22,805 nucleotides of DNA from Agmasoma carcini (nom. nud.) (GCA_029232285.1 JAOXFI010000063.1:1-22805), one strand, 5' to 3'; shown: positions 1 through 8,736, numbered from the stretch's first letter. Notes: generated from the sequence alone by a model not told the origin. Program-made: numbers and translations.

Positions 1-299
1 CTATGACTATGACTATGACTATGACTATGACTATGACTATGACTATGACTATGACTATGACTATGACTATGACTATGACTATGACTATGACTATGACTAT
101 GACTATGACTATGACTATGACTATGACTATGACTATGACCGATTATGACCGATTATGACCGACTATGATCAAAAACGATCAATAACGATCAACACCGATC
201 AACAACGATCAACAACGATCAATAACGATCAACAACGATCAACAACGATCAACAACGATCAACAACGATCAACAACGATCAACAACGTTCAAGAGAAAA
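1..299. repeat. Hexamer array (CTATGA)n followed by a decamer array (AACAACGATC)n
   Basis: Positions 1-138 are an almost perfect hexamer array of CTATGA. It passes through a few CCGATTATGA/CCGACTATGA units (139-170) into about a dozen copies of a 10-bp unit AACAACGATC with single-base variants (AATAACGATC, AACACCGATC), ending near 290. No coding potential is seen. The window begins inside the array, so this may be a contig edge or an assembly break; that is inference. Confidence 0.95.
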
Positions 300-386
300 T
301 AAAACCATTCTTCAATTAATAAAATTGAGTATCTTCATTTTTCAAAATAATAATTTTTAATTTTTTAATTTACAAAGAAATAAAAT

Positions 387-698
387 TTATTCATGTTTCA
401 TTAATTTCAATAAATCATCATTTGAAAGTTTATGTAATGTTACAAATGGTGTATTTCCATTAAGAATAGCTTTTAAAGTGTTAGGTTCACTAAATGGATC
501 ATATACTGTACCTCTAAGTTTGTTAGTCTCTGAAATAAATGGATCTTCTTGACCTAATACAATAGGTTTGCTAAGTATATCTGATTGTATCTTATTCATC
601 TTAGAATTTGATACATTTAATCCTACCAATGTCTTTAAACTGTAAGGATTGCTTAAAGGAAAATCACAAAGAATTATTCCTAGAAAAAAAAGTTTCAT
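387..698 (-). CDS. Small putative secreted protein, 103 aa, unrecognised
   Basis: I do not recognise the family. The frame stays open upstream to 740, but only with a TTG there; the first ATG is at 698, so I start there (MKLFFLGIIL...). The N-terminus has a Lys followed by about 12 hydrophobic residues (LFFLGIILCDFPLS), which resembles a signal peptide; the rest is hydrophilic with no further membrane segment. The C-terminal part (NTLKAIL-NGNTPFVTLHKLSNDDLLKLM) could form helices and vaguely recalls an ankyrin-type turn, too weak to call. The gene sits between two minisatellite blocks, like a subtelomeric or fast-evolving secreted gene. Protein-like composition and a conventional start suggest it is real. 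Alternative: a chance ORF. Confidence 0.6.
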   Translation of the reverse strand: MKLFFLGIILCDFPLSNPYSLKTLVGLNVSNSKMNKIQSDILSKPIVLGQEDPFISETNKLRGTVYDPFSEPNTLKAILNGNTPFVTLHKLSNDDLLKLMKHE

Positions 699-770
699 AA
701 GTGAGTTAAAGTTAAATTTTTTAAACAATTTATGAAACAAAGTTTTGATTTGGATCAGTTAAAATTTATT

Positions 771-1060
771 GGATAGTCGTGGGTAGTAGTGGGTAGTAGT
801 GGGTAGTCGTGGGTAGTCGTGGGTAGTCGTGGGTAGTCGTGGGTAGTCGTGGGTAATCGTGAGTAATCGTGGGTAGTCGTGGGTAGTCATGGGTAGTAGT
901 GGGTAATCGTGGTCATGTCATGGTCAGTCATGGTCAGTCATGGTCAGTCATGGTCAGTCATGGTCAGTCATGGTCATGTCATGGTCAGTCATGGTCAGTC
1001 ATGGTCAGTCATGGTCAGTCATGGTCAGGTCATGGTCAGGTCATGGTCAGGTCATGGTTA
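771..1060. repeat. Two abutting 10-bp minisatellites: GGGTAGTCGT and GGTCAGTCAT
   Basis: Positions 771-910 hold about 14 copies of GGGTAGTCGT, with variants GGGTAGTAGT and GGGTAATCGT. At about 911 this changes to about 14 copies of a different unit, GGTCAGTCAT, with occasional 11-bp units (GGTCAGGTCAT) at the end. The blocks are much more G-rich on the + strand than the surrounding DNA. They lie between two small minus-strand genes. Confidence 0.95.
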
Positions 1061-1129
1061 GCCATCTTACAATATTAAATAATATTAAATATTATTATAT
1101 TTTAATACTAAATTGAGAAAATTAAAAAT

Positions 1130-1300
1130 TTATTCTTTACCTTCAGGTTTGATCACTGTGTATCCTTCCATTCTTAAATGCTCAGCTATGACTTCATCTT
1201 CATCATTAAGCATCTTTTTAAAGTGTTTGTTATATGCTTCTACATCTTCTGGCTTTGTTTTAGAATTCGTGGCTGCTATCAATCTTAATAAAAACATCAT
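1130..1300 (-). CDS. Small conserved-looking protein, 56 aa, function unknown
   Basis: This short gene has two adjacent ATGs at its start (1295-1300), a stop just upstream in frame, and a TAA at 1130-1132. The 56-residue product starts MMFLLRLIAATNSK, a short hydrophobic stretch that could be a signal or anchor segment. A charged body follows (KPEDVEAYNKHFKKMLNDED) and then EVIAEHLRMEGYTVIKPEGKE. The composition is protein-like: it uses balanced Glu/Asp/Lys and ordinary hydrophobics instead of the Ile/Asn/Lys/Phe typical of random AT-rich frames. The opposite-strand open frame over the same bases (1113-1325) starts with TTG and has a shadow-like Ser/Leu composition, so I prefer this strand. 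Family not recognised. Confidence 0.6.
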   Translation of the reverse strand: MMFLLRLIAATNSKTKPEDVEAYNKHFKKMLNDEDEVIAEHLRMEGYTVIKPEGKE

Positions 1301-1384
1301 TAATCGGTTTATTTCAATTTCTTAAATTCTTCAAACTTTTTGTTTCATGACTGATTAAGAAATATAAAACATATGAGTTAAATT

Positions 1385-1885
1385 GTGATAAGGTTGATAT
1401 ATGGTAAGGTTAGTATGTGATAATATTGACATATGGTAAGGCTAGTATGTAATAACCTTACCATATATCAACCTCTTAGAATATACTAACCTTACCATAT
1501 AACATATACCAACTTAGAATATACTAACCTTACCATATACTAACCTTACCATATATCAACCTCTTATAATATACTAACCTTACCATATAACATATACCAA
1601 CTTAGAATATACTAACCTTACCATATACTAACCTTACCATATACCAATCTTATCACGTACTAACCTTACCATATACCAACCTTAACATATATCAACCTTA
1701 CCATATAACATATACCAACTTAAAATATAAACAACCTTAGCATGTACTAACCTTATCACGTACTAACCTTAACATATATCAACCTTATCACATACCAACC
1801 TTACCATATAACATATACCAACCTTACCATATAACATATACCAACCTTAGCATGTAACAACATTACCATTTAACAACCTTATCAC
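1385..1885. repeat. Degenerate 16-bp minisatellite (ACCTTACCATATATCA) with an inverted start
   Basis: From about 1453 to 1885 the sequence is a run of ACCTTACCATATATCA-like units, with longer variants containing ATAACATATACCA or CTTAGAATATACTA. At 1392-1452 the same motif runs in reverse orientation. The 21 bases at 1392-1412 are the exact reverse complement of 1453-1473, so the left edge can fold into a long hairpin with a loop of about 40 bases. Confidence 0.9.
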
Positions 1886-1965
1886 ATAACCCTCTTCATA
1901 TAAATAAGTGATATATTTAACTTTAAACTAAAAAATAATAAATAAAAGAACTTGACTTTGTTTAT

Positions 1966-2619
1966 TTAGAGATTCTTAGCCTCATTAAGAATTTCAACCT
2001 GTTCTGATAACCACGTGAACCCTTTTCTTAATTCAGACCCCTCATCTTCAGGCTTCTCTTTGATAATACTAAGATATACAATTTTAATCTTTTGATTACC
2101 ATCAGCTTCATAAATACCAGTTGATTCAGATAAAAACTTAATATTTTCTTCACTTTGCATAATTGAGGCTGTCGTATGGTTAAGTGCATCTATTTTATTC
2201 ATTAGGACAAGAATTGGTGCCTTTTTTTCAAACTTTTGTATTGTTTCAAATGCCTTTTTAACTAAGTGAAACCTATCGTGCTCAAAAGTATCTACAAAAA
2301 AGACAATACCATCAATATCAACCAAATAATCCTTCCACATGCTTCTCATTGCAGTGTGTCCGCCAATATCAAGAATCTCGGCTGTGAAATTGCCTATAGA
2401 AACTTTATTTTCAGTGTGATGCATAGTAGGCATGAGAGAGTCGACCTGACCAGACTTAAGAAGATGGACAAGAGTAGATTTACCACTGTTATCTAAGCCA
2501 AGGAAGATTATCTTAGCTTTTAAAGGGAATAAACCACCTAAGAATTTGCCTAATGTTTTCTTGTATATTTCCTTAATCTTCTCCTTGATGTGTGCGGTGT
2601 ATTGTAAAAAAGTGCTCAT
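1966..2619 (-). CDS. SAR1: SAR1-type small GTPase (COPII coat assembly), 217 aa
   Basis: SAR1 is the GTPase that starts COPII vesicle budding at the ER by inserting an N-terminal amphipathic helix into the membrane. Visible here: G1 GLDNSGKST at residues 41-49, switch I PTMHHT at 64-69, switch II DIGGH at 84-88 with the catalytic-position His, and G4 NKID at 141-144. The C-terminal part includes RKGFTWLSEQV, matching the Sar1 GF-W ending. I start at the first ATG (2619); the frame extends to 2664 only through a TTG. The N-terminal region is longer and more charged than in typical Sar1, and there is a tail of about 12 residues after the usual end. An AAATTTTT stretch lies about 10 bases before the ATG. 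ARF/ARL is the alternative, but the His and C-terminus favour SAR1. Confidence 0.9.
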   Translation of the reverse strand: MSTFLQYTAHIKEKIKEIYKKTLGKFLGGLFPLKAKIIFLGLDNSGKSTLVHLLKSGQVDSLMPTMHHTENKVSIGNFTAEILDIGGHTAMRSMWKDYLVDIDGIVFFVDTFEHDRFHLVKKAFETIQKFEKKAPILVLMNKIDALNHTTASIMQSEENIKFLSESTGIYEADGNQKIKIVYLSIIKEKPEDEGSELRKGFTWLSEQVEILNEAKNL

Positions 2620-3222
2620 TGTTTGGATAAAAATTTTTTTACTTATTTTTAAAAATAAAAACAAATTTACTTTTAAACTAAATAAGAATTATAATGCATG
2701 TTATGATGGGTAGTTAGTTAGTCAATTTGTTAAGGTTAGTTATATAATAAATTTTTATGCATTTACATAAATTATAATATTTCAATAATATTCTTTAAAT
2801 ATTATAATTGAATAAATGTAAGCTTATTTAACTTTAAATAAATAGATTTAATTTATAATATTATATAAATAATTCCTATTTATTTATAATTATTATAAAA
2901 ATCATAATAACTCAAAAAAAGTATAATTATTTCATTATAAAAATTATATAAAATATTTATGCAAATATACTTATGAATATAACTAAATTTAAATATATAA
3001 TAAAAATCATATATAAAAAATCATAGTTTAAAAATCATATATCTAATATATTATAAAATAATTGATCTATTATAATCTTAATGTATTAGAATGAAACATA
3101 TTATTATTTAACACATTCTACTGATTAAATTATCAATAACTAACCAATTAACAATGGTTTTACATCATGATTAACCTGAAACGTGATCTTATTTCTTTAA
3201 AAAAAAAATCATCAGAAAAATC
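2620..3222. other. AT-rich intergenic spacer, no gene seen
   Basis: This divergent spacer lies between SAR1 (-) and the 307-aa gene (+). It is almost entirely A/T with scattered short runs such as TTATATAAT and no open frame of note. It must hold the promoters of both flanking genes, but no specific element beyond A/T tracts next to the two starts stands out. Confidence 0.7.
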
Positions 3223-4146
3223 ATGGCTTATATGTTCCTTAATATGATTATGATAAATACAAAAGAGTCACCTTATAATCAGCCTTACCCACGTAACTAT
3301 GAAGAATATGACAGTTATCCTAACTCTACATCAGATAACTTTCCTTACACACCCAATATGAACAATGATGATGTAGTATTGACACGTGATGCTCTACATG
3401 AAAGTACAAAACCTGGAGCTTATCAAACACAGACCATGTCTGAGGACAGATTGTATGATATGCCAACAGGCGAAAGCATAGATCAGCAAATCATGAATAC
3501 TAAAGAACAAGGAGAGAATGCAAGAATAAATAAGCTTAAGTCTGAGCAGTTACAACAACACTTAGAAGAAGAGATAGCACAAGAAGAGATGAATCAAGCC
3601 AATAACAGACTTGAAAGATTAAATAGAGAACAACAAAAAATTAAGGAAATGAAAGAAAAAGATCCTGAAGTTCTTATGAAAGAAAGTGTACCTATAATTG
3701 TTAGTCCTAAGGATAGTCAATTTTTAGTACATCACAGACAAGTCATTGAAGAAGCTTTGAATGAGCGTAGAAAGCAAGAAAAGGAATTATTTGATGCACA
3801 AACCAAAGTAACTAAGATTCATGACGTTACACACGATCCTAACATTCCAGATTTTAACAAGGATGTGTTGAGAAAAGTAGAGAAATTGGAAGCTGCTAAA
3901 AACCCATTGTATATTCCTGTAAGTATTGAACATGGTAATTATTTGGTAGTGCCATCATCTAAAGGTAAGGAAAATGATAAAAGCTATGAGACTAGTTATA
4001 GTGAAAGATCATTTGATAAACCTAAATATGATTCATATAGAGTAAATCCATCACATTATTTTAATAAATTAAATACAGGATTTGATCATGATGCTGCTAA
4101 AGGTTATGATACAGGAAAAGATCTTTATCATCAAATGAGAGTTTAA
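3223..4146 (+). CDS. Unrecognised 307-aa coiled-coil protein
   Basis: I do not recognise a domain. From the first ATG the protein starts MAYMFLNMIMINTK, a short hydrophobic stretch that could be a weak signal peptide. Next comes a Tyr/Pro/Asn-rich, probably disordered section (about 15-75), then a strongly predicted coiled coil rich in Glu, Gln and Lys (about 95-150, e.g. LQQHLEEEIAQEEMNQ). A mixed region follows (PVIVSP-like, HHRQVIEEALNERRKQEKEL), and a second disordered Tyr/Ser/Lys-rich tail ends QMRV. Codon use has more G/C in third positions than the spacers and no stop, so it is clearly coding. Spore-wall or polar-tube-associated proteins of microsporidia can look like this, but nothing here proves that. 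It lies upstream of PMT on the same strand. Confidence 0.8.
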   Translation: MAYMFLNMIMINTKESPYNQPYPRNYEEYDSYPNSTSDNFPYTPNMNNDDVVLTRDALHESTKPGAYQTQTMSEDRLYDMPTGESIDQQIMNTKEQGENARINKLKSEQLQQHLEEEIAQEEMNQANNRLERLNREQQKIKEMKEKDPEVLMKESVPIIVSPKDSQFLVHHRQVIEEALNERRKQEKELFDAQTKVTKIHDVTHDPNIPDFNKDVLRKVEKLEAAKNPLYIPVSIEHGNYLVVPSSKGKENDKSYETSYSERSFDKPKYDSYRVNPSHYFNKLNTGFDHDAAKGYDTGKDLYHQMRV

Positions 4147-4189
4147 ATAAATGAATTTTTATATATTGTGATATTTATATAAGTAAAGA

Positions 4190-4530
4190 AAGTATGACTA
4201 GAGTAATTGGAAATGACCAGAGTTGATTGGGGTATTGGAATTGACTAGAGTAATTGGAAATGACCAGAGTTGACTAGATTTGAATAGAGTTGACTAGAGT
4301 TGAATAGAATTGACTGTAATTAACCAGGATTGATTGGATTTGATCATAATGGGCTAGAATAGACTGGATTGACTAGAATTGATCAGAGTTTACCGAAATT
4401 GACCAGAATTGACCAGAAGGACTATAATTGATCAGAAGGACTAGAATTGACTAAAATAGACCATAACTTCCCATAATTGACCAGAATTGACCATAACTTC
4501 CCATAATTGACCAACTTTGATCAACCATAT
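4190..4530. repeat. Degenerate 10-bp minisatellite (AATTGACCAG)
   Basis: Between the coiled-coil gene and PMT the sequence is a run of units close to AATTGACCAG or AGTTGACTAG, with many point changes and occasional insertions. Clean pairs such as ATTGACCAGAATTGACCAGAA occur near 4395-4420. CCATAACTTCCCATAATTGACC is repeated twice near 4460-4510. No coding potential is seen. Confidence 0.85.
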
Positions 4531-4673
4531 CTTTTACATTTATATACATCCATATCTTTCATATAAATATTACATTTCATGTATTGACATTTCATTCCCT
4601 TTCAATACAAATTAATTAATTTGAAATAAATTTTTTGTTTGTTTTTATATAAAAATTATTTTTTATCTTTGCC

Positions 4674-6653
4674 ATGGAAAATAAACTTTATGGGTTAGTC
4701 ACATTTTTATTAGCCTTTATAATAAAAACTTATAAAATAGAAAAAGGTGATTTTGTTATTTGGGATGAAGCTCATTTTGGTAAGTTTAGTCAGGCTTATC
4801 TTGACAGAAAGTTTTATTTTGATGTTCATCCACCTTTAGGTAAGTTATTAACAGCATTTAGTGGTTTTATATTTGGTCAAAACAGTACTTTTAGCTTTGG
4901 TTCTTCAGATACCTTCCCAATTAGTATTGATTATGTTGGAATGAGACGCTTTCATGCTTTTATAGCTTCTTTTGTTCCATTATTTGCCTTTTTAATATTG
5001 TCTTTGTTTATGAGTAAGAAAAAGTCTTTTTATTTGAGTTTTCTATTTATTTTTGAAAATGGTTTTACTTCGATATCGAGATTAATATTGCTTGATTCAC
5101 ATTTGCTGGCCTTGACTGCTTCTACTATGTATTTTGCTTTAATACAGAATTATTGGGCCTTGGGTTGTTCTTTAGGACTGGTGATCAGTATTAAATGGAT
5201 AGGGTGTCTTACTATGTCATTTGTGGGTTGTTTTATAGTTTATGAATTGTATTTTAGCTTTATTGATGTAAAATCAAATTTTATTAGAAAATTTATAGAA
5301 AGAGCGATAAAGCTTATTGTTTTACCATTTAGCATCTACATAGCTTTATTTTTCATACATTTTGCAATTGTAAATAAGTCTGGTAGTGGTGATGGTATGA
5401 TGAGCCCTTTATTTCAAATGTCACTTAAGGATAATCAATTTATAAATTCAAAAAAGTTTGTTACTTTTGGTAATGTTGTAACTATAAAATCTGATGAAGG
5501 ATATCTTCACTCTCATCTGCATAAATATCCTAATTCAGAAGATCAACAAATAACTACTTATGGTCACATTGATAAAAATAATAATTTTTATTTTCAAAAA
5601 ATTTCAGATGAAAAACAAACATTTTTTTTAGAAAATAATGATGAAATTGCAATACTTCATAGTGAAACTAAAGCTTATTTAGAGTGTAATGATATTAATG
5701 AGATATATGAAGAAGAAAGGGTGTATAAGTATAAGCTAAAGAAGCAAAATAGATTAGTTTATAATGTAATAGGTAAAGATTCTAAAAATCCATCACATTA
5801 TGGGGTATGGGTGGTAGAAATTGATAAGAAAAGTAAAGATAATCAAATTAAATCTTTAACTACAGAGTTTAGATTAAGAAACAAGGCTACTAACAAATAT
5901 TTATATTCTTCCAGCAGAGCCTTACCATCATGGGGGTACTATCAAGGATATGTTAGTGTAAGTGATGAAGGTACGCTTTGGACTGTGGCATCAAATTTTA
6001 ATTCTGAAGCAACGATTATGATAAATGAAGAAAAATCAATTAAAGTTGAAAATCCTATTTGGGGTGAAAAATTACAATCAAATTTCTTATATAAATTTAT
6101 AGAACATCATAAAAAGATGTGGAGTGTTAATAAGTCATTTGTGTCTGATGCAGATCTAAATGAATCATCAATTGTTTCACAGCCAATTGAATGGACTTTC
6201 CTTACGAGAGGCATAAGAATGAGTCAATGGCATGATAAGCATAAATTTTACATGTTTATGAATCCACTTTTGTTGTATCTTAGCACTTTATCAGTTCTAA
6301 CTATTTTGCCTTTTATATTTTTTAGAAAAATTATTAAAGAAAGAAAAAATTTGAAGATGGACAAAGTTGAGGTTTTGATGGTTTTGTTTAGTTTTGGTGG
6401 TTGGTTTTTTCATTATGCACCATTCTTTGTTGTAGGCCGTGTTTTATATTTACATCATTATTTTCCAGCATTATTCTTTGCTTTGTTCTCTCTTTGTTAT
6501 TATCTTAGTTTTTTAAATTTGAAAATGATCAAAGCTTTTGTAATTTTATCAATAATTTTTCATATGCTTTATTCACCTTTGACTTATGGTTTTATTGATC
6601 AAAGTAAGCTTAAATATCTAAAATTATTTAAAAGTTGGAATTTTGTTGATTAA
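4674..6653 (+). CDS. Protein O-mannosyltransferase, PMT2-like, 659 aa
   Basis: This ER membrane enzyme transfers mannose from dolichyl-phosphate-mannose to Ser/Thr of secretory proteins (EC 2.4.1.109). The start in TM1 is followed at residues 30-37 by WDEAHFGK, the catalytic Asp-Glu loop; WDEAHFGKF is the PMT2-type form. FDVHPPLGKLL and SRLILLDSHLL are further PMT hallmarks. A lumenal region of about 200 residues (roughly 255-450) corresponds to the MIR repeats (e.g. YLHSHLHKYP, YLYSS). The C-terminal membrane half includes VGRVLYLHHYFPALFF, strongly conserved in PMTs. The N-terminus is very short, with almost nothing before TM1, so the protein is smaller than yeast Pmt2 (about 760 aa). PMTs usually act as Pmt1-Pmt2 heterodimers, so a partner gene is expected elsewhere. 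The ATG is preceded by GCC. Confidence 0.93.
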   Translation: MENKLYGLVTFLLAFIIKTYKIEKGDFVIWDEAHFGKFSQAYLDRKFYFDVHPPLGKLLTAFSGFIFGQNSTFSFGSSDTFPISIDYVGMRRFHAFIASFVPLFAFLILSLFMSKKKSFYLSFLFIFENGFTSISRLILLDSHLLALTASTMYFALIQNYWALGCSLGLVISIKWIGCLTMSFVGCFIVYELYFSFIDVKSNFIRKFIERAIKLIVLPFSIYIALFFIHFAIVNKSGSGDGMMSPLFQMSLKDNQFINSKKFVTFGNVVTIKSDEGYLHSHLHKYPNSEDQQITTYGHIDKNNNFYFQKISDEKQTFFLENNDEIAILHSETKAYLECNDINEIYEEERVYKYKLKKQNRLVYNVIGKDSKNPSHYGVWVVEIDKKSKDNQIKSLTTEFRLRNKATNKYLYSSSRALPSWGYYQGYVSVSDEGTLWTVASNFNSEATIMINEEKSIKVENPIWGEKLQSNFLYKFIEHHKKMWSVNKSFVSDADLNESSIVSQPIEWTFLTRGIRMSQWHDKHKFYMFMNPLLLYLSTLSVLTILPFIFFRKIIKERKNLKMDKVEVLMVLFSFGGWFFHYAPFFVVGRVLYLHHYFPALFFALFSLCYYLSFLNLKMIKAFVILSIIFHMLYSPLTYGFIDQSKLKYLKLFKSWNFVD

Positions 6654-6659
6654 ACTAAA

Positions 6660-6890
6660 ATGTTGTTATTTTATTGTTGTATATTTGTTATGCATAATTT
6701 TATGTATAATTTTTATGTAAATCAATATTTTATGCATAATTTTATGTATAATTTTTATGTATATTTTATGTATAATTTTTATGCATAATTTTATGTATAT
6801 TTTTTTAAATATTTTGTGTATATTTTTTATGCATAATTTTATGTATAATAATATTTTATGTATATTTTTTTAAATATTTATATATCACAG
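6660..6890. repeat. AT-rich imperfect repeats around TTATGCATAATTTTATGTATAATTTTTATG
   Basis: Downstream of PMT, units of TATGCATAATTTTATGTATAATTTTTATGTA recur at least four times with length variation. Each is nearly self-complementary around TATGCATA. From 6890 to about 7060 the spacer continues as AT-rich DNA without a recognisable gene. Confidence 0.8.
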
Positions 6891-7061
6891 CTATTGTATT
6901 TTAATACTTCAATTGATCAGTTAAATTTAAAAATTGATGTATTGTTTCAAAATTATCTTTAAAACAATGTTTCATGCATTATAAAAATTTGAATTAAAAC
7001 TTTCATGCAAAACTTTTTGAATGTAATAAAATGTTTTTCATATAACATTTCTTCACAAAAA

Positions 7062-7151
7062 ATGACATTGAACACGCCTACCACTAAAAACTTTTTATTC
7101 AACACTGAAGATGATGATTTAAATTTTGAAGATGAAGAAGATTTTTATTAA
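7062..7151 (+). CDS. Possible 29-aa acidic peptide
   Basis: A short frame with ATG at 7062 reads MTLNTPTTKNFLFNT and then a run of acidic residues (EDDDLNFEDEEDFY) before TAA. The ATG follows a CACAAAAA context and lies in an otherwise stop-rich spacer. Eleven of the last 14 residues are Asp/Glu or aromatic, which is unusual for random AT-rich DNA, and the acidic/aromatic pattern recalls short interaction tails. No family is recognised. It is too short to be sure and may be chance, or one exon of something larger, though no intron signals were found. Confidence 0.25.
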   Translation: MTLNTPTTKNFLFNTEDDDLNFEDEEDFY

Positions 7152-7594
7152 TAAAATAATAATTTTATTTTTTTGATATATTAGACAGTTTTTAATAAGA
7201 ATTTACAATTCTATTGTATAAACAATTATTTTTATCATATAATTATTATTTATATTTTGTTTTATAATTTTGATCAAATCTTAAACATAAATTTAAAGAT
7301 ATGCAAATATATTTATTTACCTAAGCTTAAGCTATAATACATTTCATCTGAAACGTTTATAAATTTATTGCATAAAAAATTAAAAATTTATGCATTTCTT
7401 TTAAATTAAAAAAAAATTAGCATAAATTATATGATAATTATAAAATATGATAAATGTAATATTATCACATATTGTCACATAATTACTCGATCATAGTCAC
7501 ACCATTGTATTTATATAATATCACTTTTATATCAATACACATAAAATTTAATAAAAAAACAAAATTTCATTTTTTAATAAATATTTGTTTATTA
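7152..7594. other. AT-rich spacer upstream of the kinase gene
   Basis: No gene is seen on either strand. The frame of the downstream kinase is open back to 7472, but its start there is a TTG and the encoded residues are low-complexity Ile/Asn/Phe, so I treat 7472-7597 as untranslated. Confidence 0.6.
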
Positions 7595-7597
7595 CCC
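7595..7597 (+). promoter_or_regulatory. CCC triplet abutting the kinase start codon
   Basis: The sequence TTATTACCC lies directly against the ATG at 7598. CCC/GGG-like triplets just before start codons are a described microsporidian signal, and this one decides the start in favour of residue 43 of the longer open frame. Confidence 0.5.
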
Positions 7598-8503
7598 ATG
7601 ACTGAGGGATGCCAATATAAAACATTAAAAGAATTACAATCAAAAATCAACACATACGAATTCATAACAGTTCATTCCTTTCAAATCAATTTCAAATTCA
7701 TCAAAATACTAAAATCTGGTACATTTGGAATAGTCTGTCAAATACTTCACAATCAATCAATAATGGCTCTAAAAATAGTTTGTAATTGCATTAAATCAAA
7801 TGAAATTGATATTTTACAAAGCATTTCCCATCCTAACATAATTTCATTAAAATATTGTTGGATATCTGAAAGAGGTACAAATATTATTATGGATTTTATG
7901 CCTTATGACTTAGAAGAATTAATAAAAATAAAAAAAACAAATTTAGCCATAAAACATGTACGTAAGATGTTTAGACAATCACTCAAAGCTCTTGACTATC
8001 TACACAATAAAAATATATTACACAGAGACATAAAACCATCAAATATAATTATGAATCAACAATTTGATATTAAATTATGTGATTTTGGTTCAGCTATGAA
8101 AATTAACAAAAATAATGAGAATTGCTGTAGAGTCTGCTCTAGATCGTATAGACCACCTGAACACATATTTAAAAGTAAGTTTTATGGATTTAAGTCAGAT
8201 GTTTGGTCCTTAGGATGTACATTTGCTGAATTTAGAACACCATCAATACTTTTCAATGGTGTTAATAACTTTGATATTGGATATAGAATAATTAATAAGT
8301 TATATTCAACAAAAGAAACAAGAATTAAATTGAACATAAAAATAACACCTAAAGAGCCAATAGGAATAGTAAAATTACTTAGAAGACATGTAGAAGATAA
8401 AGAATTATTGAATGTACTTAGCAAAGCAATAATTATAGATCCTTATTACAGATATAATAGTTCACAGTTGTTGCAGATGCCTTTCTTTAATAAAAAAGAT
8501 TGA
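7598..8503 (+). CDS. Divergent GSK3-like (CMGC) protein kinase, 301 aa
   Basis: Numbering from the ATG at 7598: ATP-site Lys in MALK (59), alpha-C Glu (69), HRDIKPSN (142-149), DFG (162-164), PPE in place of APE (186-188), DVWSLGC (201-207). LCDFGSA and VCSRSYRPPE match GSK-3/shaggy (LCDFGSA, ICSRYYRAPE) better than CDKs, CK2 or MAPKs. Oddities: the glycine loop reads LKSGTFG, so its first Gly is Lys. The positions aligning with GSK3-beta Arg96 and Lys205, which with Arg180 bind primed substrate phosphate, appear to be Asn and Met. The activation-loop Tyr216 position is Arg. The catalytic triad Lys-Asp-Asp is intact, so activity is plausible with changed substrate rules. The subfamily call is moderately sure, the kinase call very sure. 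Confidence 0.9.
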   Translation: MTEGCQYKTLKELQSKINTYEFITVHSFQINFKFIKILKSGTFGIVCQILHNQSIMALKIVCNCIKSNEIDILQSISHPNIISLKYCWISERGTNIIMDFMPYDLEELIKIKKTNLAIKHVRKMFRQSLKALDYLHNKNILHRDIKPSNIIMNQQFDIKLCDFGSAMKINKNNENCCRVCSRSYRPPEHIFKSKFYGFKSDVWSLGCTFAEFRTPSILFNGVNNFDIGYRIINKLYSTKETRIKLNIKITPKEPIGIVKLLRRHVEDKELLNVLSKAIIIDPYYRYNSSQLLQMPFFNKKD

Positions 8504-8736
8504 AAAATATTAATGATTGTTAGAGAATTGATAAGAGAAATGATCAATATAAATAGAGTATATATTAATAATTTATATAAATAGAATATATACTATAATT
8601 TTATGCTGATTAATCTATAGTATAAATAGGATTAATCATCTCTATTTCTTTCTTATCATTCAATTATATTTATTTTATAATAATAAATCATGAAATAACT
8701 TAAAATATATTTCATATAAAATTATGCTACCATATT

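Noticed and set aside
1..138. (CTATGA)n as a telomeric repeat
   Set aside because: The unit is not a TTAGG/TTAGGG-like telomere sequence, and it grades into other internal minisatellites followed by genes; a contig edge is the simpler reading.
171..290. CRISPR-like array
   Set aside because: These are direct tandem units with no spacers, in eukaryotic DNA.
1113..1325. Plus-strand frame of 70 codons
   Set aside because: It starts with TTG, has a Ser/Leu shadow composition, and overlaps the better-supported 56-aa minus-strand gene.
7472..7597. Extending the kinase N-terminus by 42 codons
   Set aside because: The extension begins with TTG and encodes low-complexity Ile/Phe/Asn residues, while the ATG at 7598 has CCC directly before it.
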